Positions 5,156 to 11,504 of a stretch of 11,931 bases of DNA are shown here, one piece after another. The DNA lies in NCBI GenBank assembly GCA_036554605.1, contig DATBMY010000338.1:1-11931 (forward strand), in the 5' to 3' direction. The notes beneath the pieces were generated by a model, which did not search any database, was not told the origin of the DNA, and worked only from the letters and a program-made list of their open reading frames with translations. The position numbers and the translations under genes were made by a program. The DNA comes from DATBMY01 sp036554605. GTDB taxonomy: Bacteria; Acidobacteriota; Blastocatellia; UBA7656. Positions within the stretch are counted from its first letter, which is position 1, and each line of letters starts with the position of its first letter.

Positions 5156-7834
5156 TCAGTAAGCAATGCGGCGTGTTGGACCCGGTTCCAGCGAGCGGTC
5201 GATGCGCACCCGCGCGTCGACAACGATAGCACCTTTTTCGAGCACCTTTACGGGATTTGCGTCCATCTCGTGAATCTCAGGACATATCTCAAGAAGCACG
5301 CTCACCCTCAATATAAGCTCGCGAAGCGCGGCCTCGTCGGCCGCTGGCGCGCCGCGATAGCCGCGTATCAACGCCGTTCCCTTCACTGCGTTCAACATAT
5401 CATCCACATCGGTGTCCGTCAGCGGGTTTATGCGAAATGCAACGTCATTGAGCAATTCAACAAGTATACCGCCGCTGCCATATAAGACTAGCGGGCCAAA
5501 TGTCGGATTGAGCGTCGCGCCCACTACGACCTCCACGCCGCCTTTGACCATCTCCTGAACTACGGCCCCGGTGAGCGCATCGCCGAGCCTGTTGGCCATA
5601 CTTGTGTAGGCTGACCGCACGGCTTCCTCGTTTGCGAGGTTGAGCGCTACCCCTCCAACTTCGGTCTTATGAAGAATCGTAGGTCCCGCCGCTTTGAGCA
5701 CAACCGGAAAGCCAATCTCTTTTGCCGCCTCAACCGCAGCCTCTACCCCCAACGCGAAGCGTGTGCGTGCTACGGCGATGCCCGCCGCGCTCAATAGCTC
5801 ATCAGTATCAGCCGGGCCAAGCCAGCCTCCCCCTCGCGCGAGAGCGCGTTTGACGACTGCTCGCGCGTTGTCGATATGTATATCTGTAAAGACGGGGATA
5901 GTTCCCGAAGGACGTCGCCGCCACTCGCCGTAAGCGGTCACCTTCGCAAGGGCTGATGCCGCCGCTTCGGGGAATATGTAGCTCGGGATTCTTTTCAATA
6001 TATCGGGCGTGCCCTTCGCGCTCATGAAATTTGCCAGTACGGGCTTCTGGCCTGCCCCGGCGGCCCCTTCGACAATAGCGCGGGCCACATCCTCGGATTG
6101 AGTTATAAGCGGCGGTATGAAGATGACTATAAGCGAGTCGACATTTTCGTCGGCAAGCAACAGCCGCGTAGCACGCTCGAAATGCTCCGCCGCGGCCGAT
6201 GCGATCATGTCTACCGGGTTTGCTACGCTTGCGGTCGGCGGCAAAAACGATCTCAGCTCCGCCACGGTCTTGTCGCTCAGGGTCGGCAGCTCAAGCCCGC
6301 GCGCCTCGCACGCGTCGGCAGCCAGGATGCCCGGCCCGCCCGCATTCGTCAGTATAGCCACCCTTCGACCCTCCGGCACCGGCTGGTGGGCGAGAAGGTT
6401 TGCAACGTCGAAAAGCTCTTCAAGCGTGTCGGTGCGTATTATGCCTGCTTGCGAAAAGAGCGCGCTCACGACGGCGTCGGTCTCCGCGAGCGCCCCCGTA
6501 TGCGAGCTTGCCGCGCGCTGGCCCGCGCGCGAGCGGCCCGATTTGACAACGACTATGGGCTTGCTGGCCGATATGCGCTTGGCGATGCGGCTGAAGTTGC
6601 GCGGATTGCCGAAGCTTTCAAGATAGAGCAGTATGACATCGGTGCGCGGGTCTTCGGCCCAATACTGTATAAGGTCGTTGCCCGATACATCCGCTTTATT
6701 CCCGGCCGAAACGAAAGTAGAGATGCCGATGTTGAGCCTGCGCGCGTAATCGAGTATGGCCAGGCCAAGCGCGCCGCTCTGGGTCGACATAGCCACACGC
6801 CCTTCGGGAGGATAGACTGGCGAAAAGGTCGCGTTGAGCGCAACGGCCGGGTCAGTGTTTATTATGCCCATGCAATTCGGGCCTATCATCCGCACACCGG
6901 CGGCGCGGACTTTTTCTAATATAGCGGCTTCGCGCGCGCGCCCTTCGGCACCCGTTTCGGCGAATCCGGCGGTGATGACCACGATTCCGCGAACACCTTT
7001 CGTTATGCAGTCGTCGATTACGCTCTCAACCTGCGCGGCCGGGACTACGATGATAGCCAGGTCGACTTCGTCCGGTATTTCAATCACGCTCTTGTACGTG
7101 CGCACGGAGCCAACGACTCGCGCTTTTTCATTCACGGGATAGACGACGCCCTGAAACCCGGCGGAGACGAGATTGTGAAACACCTCAGCGCCGATCGCGC
7201 CGCGGCGGCGGCCCGCGCCGATCACGGCAATCGATTTCGGCTCGAAAAAAAACTTCATGGAGGCGCTCGCGGCGGCCCGCGCCCGCCTGGCCGATTTCTC
7301 CTCAAGCTCCGGCGTCGAGCCGATGGGGAAAGTTACGTGAAAAGTGCCGCCGTCGAGCCTGCGCTCTACTTGAAACCCCGTGTGAAGAAATACGTCCATC
7401 ATCTTGCGGTTGTCGCCAAGCACGTAGGCTTCGAAGGCGGTTATATCGTGCTCGCGCGCTATCTCAGCAAGACGCTCAAGCATGCGCGTAGCGATGCCGC
7501 GCCCTTGCAGCGCGTCCTCGGTGAGAAAAGCGACCTCGGCGCGATCCGGCTTCTCTTCGTCGCGGTAGTAGCGCGCGACCGCTACTATTCGGCCAGCAAG
7601 CATGCCGACCAGAGCGAACGTGTCGTGATAGTCTACGTTTGCAAGCGTGCGCGCTCGCTCTTCGCTCAATTCGGGGAGCGGGCTGAAGTAACGAAAGTAG
7701 ACGCTCTGCGGCGAAAGCCTTTTATGAAACTCCATGAGGCCCTTCCAGTCATCAGGCCTGATAGGCCGCAGATGTAGCGTTGAGCCATCACGCAGAACTA
7801 TGTCTGATTCGTATCGGGCGGGATAGTCTTTCAT
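5156..7834 (-). CDS. GNAT acetyltransferase fused to NDP-forming acyl-CoA synthetase (Pat-like)
   Basis: This 892-residue protein (from the ATG at 7834) combines a GNAT acetyltransferase with an ADP-forming acetyl-CoA-synthetase-like module. Residues about 12-170 are GNAT, with the acetyl-CoA loop QGRGIA (110-115) and a GDNRKMMDVFLHTGF helix. A CoA-binding Rossmann domain follows, starting at KSIAVIGAG (200-208). Next is the succinyl-CoA-ligase-like region with SSHTGAL, where H445 is the expected phospho-His. An ATP-grasp domain ends the protein, with VVLKAAGP...LHKTEVGGV (711-729) and the metal-binding DANP (858-861). Related proteins (E. coli PatZ) acetylate lysines of metabolic enzymes such as acetyl-CoA synthetase; PatZ carries GNAT at the C terminus, here it is N-terminal. 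All catalytic motifs are present, so true synthetase activity is possible; I cannot decide between the roles. An in-frame TTG (7837) directly precedes the ATG. No Shine-Dalgarno is seen. Confidence 0.9.
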   Translation of the reverse strand: MKDYPARYESDIVLRDGSTLHLRPIRPDDWKGLMEFHKRLSPQSVYFRYFSPLPELSEERARTLANVDYHDTFALVGMLAGRIVAVARYYRDEEKPDRAEVAFLTEDALQGRGIATRMLERLAEIAREHDITAFEAYVLGDNRKMMDVFLHTGFQVERRLDGGTFHVTFPIGSTPELEEKSARRARAAASASMKFFFEPKSIAVIGAGRRRGAIGAEVFHNLVSAGFQGVVYPVNEKARVVGSVRTYKSVIEIPDEVDLAIIVVPAAQVESVIDDCITKGVRGIVVITAGFAETGAEGRAREAAILEKVRAAGVRMIGPNCMGIINTDPAVALNATFSPVYPPEGRVAMSTQSGALGLAILDYARRLNIGISTFVSAGNKADVSGNDLIQYWAEDPRTDVILLYLESFGNPRNFSRIAKRISASKPIVVVKSGRSRAGQRAASSHTGALAETDAVVSALFSQAGIIRTDTLEELFDVANLLAHQPVPEGRRVAILTNAGGPGILAADACEARGLELPTLSDKTVAELRSFLPPTASVANPVDMIASAAAEHFERATRLLLADENVDSLIVIFIPPLITQSEDVARAIVEGAAGAGQKPVLANFMSAKGTPDILKRIPSYIFPEAAASALAKVTAYGEWRRRPSGTIPVFTDIHIDNARAVVKRALARGGGWLGPADTDELLSAAGIAVARTRFALGVEAAVEAAKEIGFPVVLKAAGPTILHKTEVGGVALNLANEEAVRSAYTSMANRLGDALTGAVVQEMVKGGVEVVVGATLNPTFGPLVLYGSGGILVELLNDVAFRINPLTDTDVDDMLNAVKGTALIRGYRGAPAADEAALRELILRVSVLLEICPEIHEMDANPVKVLEKGAIVVDARVRIDRSLEPGPTRRIAY

Positions 7835-7844
7835 CAATCTATCT

Positions 7845-7874
7845 TTTATAAACGCGACGAGTGACAGGTGACAA
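7845..7874 (-). promoter_or_regulatory. candidate promoter of the GNAT-synthetase gene
   Basis: On the minus strand TTGTCA (7869-7874) and TATAAA (7845-7850), each five of six to consensus, are 18 bases apart. The predicted start is about 4 bases before the ATG at 7834, implying a nearly leaderless mRNA. The -35 lies within the GTGACAR repeat. Confidence 0.45.
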
Positions 7875-7881
7875 GTGACAG
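7861..7881. repeat. three tandem GTGACAR heptamers
   Basis: Three contiguous 7-base units GTGACAG, GTGACAA and GTGACAG fill 7861-7881, between the SRPBCC gene and the GNAT-synthetase gene. The repeat overlaps the -35 of the candidate promoter for the latter. The period matches the repeats at 2567-2628 and 5052-5148. Confidence 0.75.
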
Positions 7882-7914
7882 ATAGCTTCGAATCAAGTTT
7901 CTTTCCGCCACCCT

Positions 7915-8376
7915 CTAATTGCCGCTACTAACTTTCTCCGCGACGACGCTGTGGCGATAGTCGAACAGGCGGGCAAGCTGGCGGCGCACAAACCATCCGG
8001 CGGCCGCATCCCCGGCCCGCCCGAGCGGCAGCGCGTACTCGATATCATCGGTATAGATAGTAGTGCCGCGTTCGGTCGGCTCAAACAGGTGGCGGTGGCG
8101 CCAGTGAGCAAAAGGGCCCTTGCGCTGCACATCTTCGAAGAGACGGTTCGGGATATATTCAGTCTGCTCTGCGACCCACGTGGTCGATAAGATACCGGAG
8201 CCAATCTTGATAACCAGGCGCGAGCCGGTCTTGAGCGAGCGGGAGGTCTCTATCAATTCAACCTTCTGCCACGGCGGCAGTAGCATTTCAAAGGCACGGG
8301 GATGCTCGTGAAAGGAAAATACCACCTCTACGCGGGCTGGTATCTCCGATCGCTTTATAAACTTTCGCAAGACCAT
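7915..8376 (-). CDS. SRPBCC-family protein (COG4276-like)
   Basis: The 153 residues form a single START/Bet v1-like (SRPBCC) domain, a fold with a deep hydrophobic cavity for lipid or polyketide-like ligands. The visible family pattern is PARVEVVFSFHEHPRAFEMLLPPW (13-36), then SGILSTTWVAE (60-70), then GPFAHWRHRHLFEP (87-100), then GTTIYTDDIEYALPLG (104-119), and a C-terminal helix ending in a YRH motif. This resembles COG4276 and the SRPBCC domain often linked to TIGR01777 epimerases. No signal peptide is visible, so it is probably cytoplasmic. Its start lies 21 bases downstream of the carH stop with no independent ribosome site or promoter, so it is most likely cotranscribed and translationally coupled with the photoreceptor gene. 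That context points to a role in the light or photo-oxidative response. Ligand and reaction, if any, are unknown. Confidence 0.8.
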   Translation of the reverse strand: MVLRKFIKRSEIPARVEVVFSFHEHPRAFEMLLPPWQKVELIETSRSLKTGSRLVIKIGSGILSTTWVAEQTEYIPNRLFEDVQRKGPFAHWRHRHLFEPTERGTTIYTDDIEYALPLGRAGDAAAGWFVRRQLARLFDYRHSVVAEKVSSGN

Positions 8377-8397
8377 ATATGCCCGGCGCCGGCGTAT

Positions 8398-9327
8398 TCA
8401 GAACCTCGCGCCCATCCGCGCGAGCCGCTCTTCCAAAGATGCGAAGTCTTGAAGATAGACGGCCCGCGTCAGCTTTATGCGCTCGACTATATCTTCCGAT
8501 ACGGCCCCGCCTACCCAGAGATCTATGTGGCCGGGCAGGTCGCGCGCGATCCGCTTCAATTCCTGAAGCGATTCTTTAGACGCGGCAGCGCCCTTCAAGC
8601 CCAGCGCGACAACCTGCGCCGATGTTCTCTGCGCGGCATTTACTATCTCTTCGGCGGGCAGGCTCGCTCCAAGATAGACGACGCCCAGCCCTCCCCTCGC
8701 CGCAAGCATCGCCGCGGATAGGATTCCGAATTCGTGCTGCTCGCCCGAAGGGGTCGCGAAAAGCAGCGTCGATGCGGCGCCGCCGCGCGCGTATATGCGA
8801 ACCATCGAGCCAAGCAAGCCGCGAAGGATCGAAGAGATCATATGCTCCTGCGCGATCGTGAGCTTATCGCGATACCATCGCTCGCCCACCTCGCGCATGA
8901 GCGGGATGATCGCCGCGTTTATGAGTTCGCCCGGCGCGGCGAGCAGCGCCAGCCGCTGCATCTCTCGCTCGGCCGCAACATAATCAAACCTATCAATCGC
9001 GGAGAGCACCCCTTCAAGGTCTAGCTGGACGACAGGCTCTGCGCGCTTACCGGACTTCTGCGGCCGGGCCGCAAGCGCCTGGGACCTGTCGCCAAGCTCT
9101 CGCAGTTCCCTGTCGCTGAGCGAAGCTATCTGCCCTATGGCGTGCCCTTGCTCTACCGCCTCGCGCAGCAGATTCAGACGCCTTATATCGTCTTCCGAGT
9201 AGTTGCGGCCTCGCCCGCTGCGGTCGGGAATGATTGCATTGTAGCGACGTTCCCACGCGCGCAGCGTATCGACGCTGAGCCCCGTAAGCCGCGATACCGC
9301 CCTTATTGGATAACCTGTCTTTTCCAT
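8398..9327 (-). CDS. carH: CarH/LitR-type B12-dependent light-sensing MerR repressor
   Basis: CarH proteins are adenosylcobalamin photoreceptors. In the dark the AdoCbl-bound tetramer represses promoters; light breaks the Co-C bond and releases DNA. The 309 residues have a MerR winged helix at 6-75 (YPIRAVSRLTGLSVDTLRAWERRY, then SGRGRNYSEDDIRRLNLL), a linker, a helical B12 cap at about 103-170, and a Rossmann B12-binding domain at 185-305. The cap carries the photoreceptor signature W-x9-EH (W151, E161, H162). The cobalamin motif is E-x-H-x-x-G (E196, H198, G201), with H198 the expected lower ligand. YLGASLP (218-224) and WVGG (271-274) complete the fold. The protein is slightly longer than Thermus CarH. 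It diverges from a fasciclin gene, with a 17-bp palindrome between them, and likely regulates both itself and that gene. No Shine-Dalgarno is present; a -10 lies 9 bases before the ATG. The symbol reflects domain type, not proven orthology. Confidence 0.88.
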   Translation of the reverse strand: MEKTGYPIRAVSRLTGLSVDTLRAWERRYNAIIPDRSGRGRNYSEDDIRRLNLLREAVEQGHAIGQIASLSDRELRELGDRSQALAARPQKSGKRAEPVVQLDLEGVLSAIDRFDYVAAEREMQRLALLAAPGELINAAIIPLMREVGERWYRDKLTIAQEHMISSILRGLLGSMVRIYARGGAASTLLFATPSGEQHEFGILSAAMLAARGGLGVVYLGASLPAEEIVNAAQRTSAQVVALGLKGAAASKESLQELKRIARDLPGHIDLWVGGAVSEDIVERIKLTRAVYLQDFASLEERLARMGARF

Positions 9328-9336
9328 ACCTGATCC

Positions 9337-9365
9337 ATAATAAGCCCCCGTCCAGCGATAGTCAA
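9337..9365 (-). promoter_or_regulatory. promoter of the carH-SRPBCC unit
   Basis: On the minus strand TTGACT (9360-9365) and TATTAT (9337-9342) are exactly 17 bases apart, each five of six to consensus. The predicted start is about 3 bases before the ATG at 9327, so the mRNA would be leaderless or nearly so. The 17-bp palindrome begins 3 bases upstream of this -35, so the same repressor could modulate its own gene. Confidence 0.6.
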
Positions 9366-9368
9366 TCT

Positions 9369-9405
9369 TTTGTCAAGTTATTTTCTTGGAAAATAACTTG
9401 ACAAA
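9369..9405. promoter_or_regulatory. perfect 17-bp inverted repeat, predicted CarH operator
   Basis: The left arm TTTGTCAAGTTATTTTC (9369-9385) is the exact reverse complement of 9389-9405, with a 3-base TTG centre (9386-9388). It lies between the divergent carH and fasciclin genes and completely covers the TTGACA -35 box (9398-9403) of the fasciclin promoter. MerR-family regulators bind dyad operators, and CarA/CarH repressors act by covering the -35 region, so this is the natural binding site. Terminator function is unlikely because it sits upstream of both genes. Confidence 0.75.
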
Positions 9406-9426
9406 GAATAGACGATGAATTATTAT
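9398..9426 (+). promoter_or_regulatory. sigma-70 promoter of the fasciclin gene
   Basis: TTGACA (9398-9403, consensus) and TATTAT (9421-9426, five of six) are separated by 17 bases. The predicted start is near 9433, giving a leader of about 118 bases before the ATG at 9551. The -35 lies wholly inside the palindromic operator. A strong core promoter with its -35 buried in an operator is typical of a repressed, inducible gene. I see no clear extra structure in the leader. Confidence 0.7.
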
Positions 9427-9538
9427 GCTGATTGTCGGGGGCTTCGGGTGAGGAAGATACAGACAAAAGCAGTGCCTCACCTGAAGTCCTATTTACGAGC
9501 CTTAGATGGCGTTTTTAGTTGGGGAGAAACAGGAGAAA

Positions 9539-9543
9539 GGGAG
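9539..9543 (+). promoter_or_regulatory. ribosome binding site that fixes the fasciclin start
   Basis: GGGAG at 9539-9543 lies 7 bases before the ATG at 9551, whose product begins with a signal peptide. The in-frame ATG at 9506 would put 15 charged residues before that signal peptide, so it is rejected as the start. Confidence 0.75.
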
Positions 9544-9550
9544 ATTTTAT

Positions 9551-10042
9551 ATGAAGCTCAAGGCAGTCGGATTTACGTTAGCAGTAGCATTGATGATTGG
9601 AACACTTGGCGCGCCGGTATCGGCGCGCGATGGTCATAAAGACATAGTCGACACGGCGGTCGCGGCGGGAAGCTTCACGACGCTTGCGAAGGCGCTCCAG
9701 GCGGCGGGTCTTGTCGAAACACTCAAGGGAGATGGTCCGTACACCGTTTTTGCGCCCACGGACGAAGCTTTCGCAAAGCTCCCGGCCGGCACGGTCGAAG
9801 CTCTGTTGCAGAACCCGGAGAAGCTCAGAGCGGTCCTTCTATATCACGTGGTGCCGGGCAAGGTAACCGCCTCTCAAGTCGTAAAGCTCAAGTCGGCTAA
9901 AACCGCTCAAGGATCTTCCGTAAAGATCAAGGCCGGCGGGTCGGGCGTTATGGTTGATGGGGCGAATGTAGTCAAGACGGATGTCCTGGCCTCAAATGGT
10001 GTCATTCACGTCATAGACTCGGTGATTCTGCCTAAGATGTAA
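9551..10042 (+). CDS. secreted fasciclin (FAS1) domain protein
   Basis: The 163-residue product has a signal peptide (MKLKAVGFTLAVALMIGTLG..., cleavage likely after VSA at 25) and one FAS1 domain (about 30-161). FAS1 landmarks are DIVDTAVAAGSFTTLAKALQAAGL (31-54), the H1 motif GPYTVFAPTDEAF (62-74), LLYHVVPGKV (96-105) with the conserved Tyr-His, and the H2 motif NGVIHVIDSVILP (149-161). It should be exported to the periplasm or outside; no lipobox or anchor is visible. FAS1 proteins mediate adhesion in several organisms. From memory, a fasciclin gene belongs to the RpoE/ChrR singlet-oxygen regulon of Rhodobacter sphaeroides, which would fit the light-sensing regulator next door. The gene has its own strong promoter under a palindromic operator and ends before a strong terminator, so it is a single-gene unit. 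Molecular function is unknown. Confidence 0.93.
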   Translation: MKLKAVGFTLAVALMIGTLGAPVSARDGHKDIVDTAVAAGSFTTLAKALQAAGLVETLKGDGPYTVFAPTDEAFAKLPAGTVEALLQNPEKLRAVLLYHVVPGKVTASQVVKLKSAKTAQGSSVKIKAGGSGVMVDGANVVKTDVLASNGVIHVIDSVILPKM

Positions 10043-10115
10043 GCCGGAAACAGGCGGGGCTCTTTAAGGCGATGAATTAACGCATGCAGAGTAACTTTTC
10101 CGGGAATGGACTTGA

Positions 10116-10140
10116 GGGCGCGGCCGGCCGCGCCCCTTTT
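10116..10140 (+). terminator. intrinsic terminator of the fasciclin gene
   Basis: GGGCGCGGCC (10116-10125) is followed immediately by its exact reverse complement (10126-10135), then by C and four T, with more T just after. This is a very stable GC stem with a T-run on the plus strand. There is no T-run in the other direction. It overlaps the stop codon of the convergent anti-sigma gene (10139-10141). Confidence 0.85.
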
Positions 10141-11440
10141 ATTTACCCGCCGGATCGATTCGGTAAACCACGTCTTTGTATACGACTATGACCCTGGCCT
10201 CACCGGGCAAGCCTTGCAGGTAGGAGTTTAATTCCGGGTATTTTGCCAGGAGTTGTGAATAGGCTTCGCTGTCGCGCACAAACTGCACGACGACCCGTTT
10301 CTTAGCCGGTTTATAGTTCTTGTCGGTCCACACGCCATCGCGCAGCCAGAAGGTCTTACCATTAACTTTGCGCTCTTCCGGGCGCTTCACCGCGCTCCGC
10401 TCCGCCCTGCTGGGGTCGGCTATGGGCAGAGCGCCGGGCTGCTCCGCGAGAGCGCCGCGCGCTTTGCGCTTACTTTCGGCCTCACTCGGAGGAGTGAATC
10501 CGCTATTGGACCTGATGGTCTCTTCCTTACCCACGCGGCCGTCGCCGTCAGCCCTTCCGGGTCTGAGCGTCGTCACCTGCGCCGAATCCTTGCTTGTCTC
10601 GGGAAGTCGGGCAGCCTGCTCACGGTTGATCTGCGGCAGCGGCGGCTCGGCGGCTTGCTGCTGGGGCACGACCGTTTGCGACTGGAGACCTGATTGGGTC
10701 TGGGTATCGGCTTGCCTGCTCACGGGGTTCGTGACAGGGATGGGCGCAGCCTGTGTCTCCTGCTGGCGCTGCTCCATAGTATCGGTCTTTGCCGGCTTCT
10801 CGCCCGCCGCTTCCTGCGTCTGAGCGGGCTCGGCGGTTTGAAGTTCTCTGTCAAGCTCTACCGTCCCACCGGCCTGTTGCCGCGTTTGAGACCGGTCAGC
10901 AGATAGATTCTGTTCGCCGGGGACAGCAGTTAAACCCGGCGCGCTGGCGCTTTCAGGCTGAAGAGTTGCGGGGGGCGCGGCAGCGGTGGTCGATTGGGCC
11001 GCGCGCCCGGCCGCACTGTTCGTTTCATCTACGGAATTTCGGGCGAGGTCGGTCTGTGCGCCGCCCCAGCTGAGAAGCACCGGGACAGCGATGGCGACCA
11101 GGAGCACGACGGCTGCGGCCATTGCCCATTGCGGGGCCCTCATCTGGCCAAACAGGCTCGCCAGTCTCGGGCGGCCCAGGGTTGCGGGCGCAGCAAAACT
11201 CGCGGGAGTTTCTTCGGCGAGCGCGAGTCTCGCAAGCGCGGCCACACCTCTGCGGCAGGGCGTGCAGACTGATAAATGTCGCTCGAAACGCACGCTTTCG
11301 GCGGGCGCCATGGCTCGTTCTATATAGGTATTTGCTAAATCCGGGTCAAACTCTTGGCAAACCTGATGGGGACCGGGCTGCTCACCCCTGCGGGTTCGGA
11401 GCAAATTGTCAATAGCTTGATCCTGCTTCTTGCTAAACAT
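10139..11440 (-). CDS. membrane zinc-finger anti-sigma factor with long periplasmic part
   Basis: The 433 residues begin with a cytoplasmic zinc-binding anti-sigma (ZAS) domain at about 22-75. C28 is followed by the classical H-x3-C-x2-C in ERHLSVCTPCR (H55, C59, C62). A single membrane helix (about 104-125, AMAAAVVLLVAIAVPVLLSW) follows. Residues 130-358 form a low-complexity Ala/Gln/Thr/Pro/Glu-rich region. The C-terminal part is compact: GKTFWLRDGVWTD (361-373), then VVVQFVRDSEAYSQLLAKYP (383-402) and ARVIVVYKDVVYRI (415-428). The protein should hold its partner sigma at the membrane and sense an envelope signal. The sigma gene lies directly upstream on the same strand, 64 bases away, and AAAGGA precedes the ATG. 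The W-x-D block resembles a short motif I associate with other envelope proteins, but I cannot name a family. Anti-sigma role is confident; signal unknown. Confidence 0.85.
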   Translation of the reverse strand: MFSKKQDQAIDNLLRTRRGEQPGPHQVCQEFDPDLANTYIERAMAPAESVRFERHLSVCTPCRRGVAALARLALAEETPASFAAPATLGRPRLASLFGQMRAPQWAMAAAVVLLVAIAVPVLLSWGGAQTDLARNSVDETNSAAGRAAQSTTAAAPPATLQPESASAPGLTAVPGEQNLSADRSQTRQQAGGTVELDRELQTAEPAQTQEAAGEKPAKTDTMEQRQQETQAAPIPVTNPVSRQADTQTQSGLQSQTVVPQQQAAEPPLPQINREQAARLPETSKDSAQVTTLRPGRADGDGRVGKEETIRSNSGFTPPSEAESKRKARGALAEQPGALPIADPSRAERSAVKRPEERKVNGKTFWLRDGVWTDKNYKPAKKRVVVQFVRDSEAYSQLLAKYPELNSYLQGLPGEARVIVVYKDVVYRIDPAGK

Positions 11441-11504
11441 CTTAGTCCTTTGGAGTCATCTCCTGTCAGAGAACGCTCGTAAACATCTCGCTTGCAAAGT
11501 TTTT

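Noticed and set aside
6098..6919. A 273-codon open frame on the plus strand, opposite the GNAT-synthetase gene; similar long frames at 6117-6626 and 7175-7777.
   Set aside because: They lie wholly antisense to a protein with convincing domain motifs, have Arg/Ala-rich composition typical of GC-rich shadow frames, no ribosome site and no recognisable domain.
9369..9405. The 17-bp palindrome read as a terminator.
   Set aside because: It is upstream of both divergent genes, has an AT-rich stem and overlaps a strong -35, so an operator is the better explanation.
9415..9639. A small plus-strand frame starting in the fasciclin leader.
   Set aside because: Its ATG lies upstream of the predicted transcription start (about 9433), and it overlaps the fasciclin signal peptide in another frame.
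10320..10823. Plus-strand frame of 167 codons rich in Ser, Cys and Leu.
   Set aside because: It is antisense to the low-complexity stalk of the anti-sigma factor; its composition simply mirrors that region.
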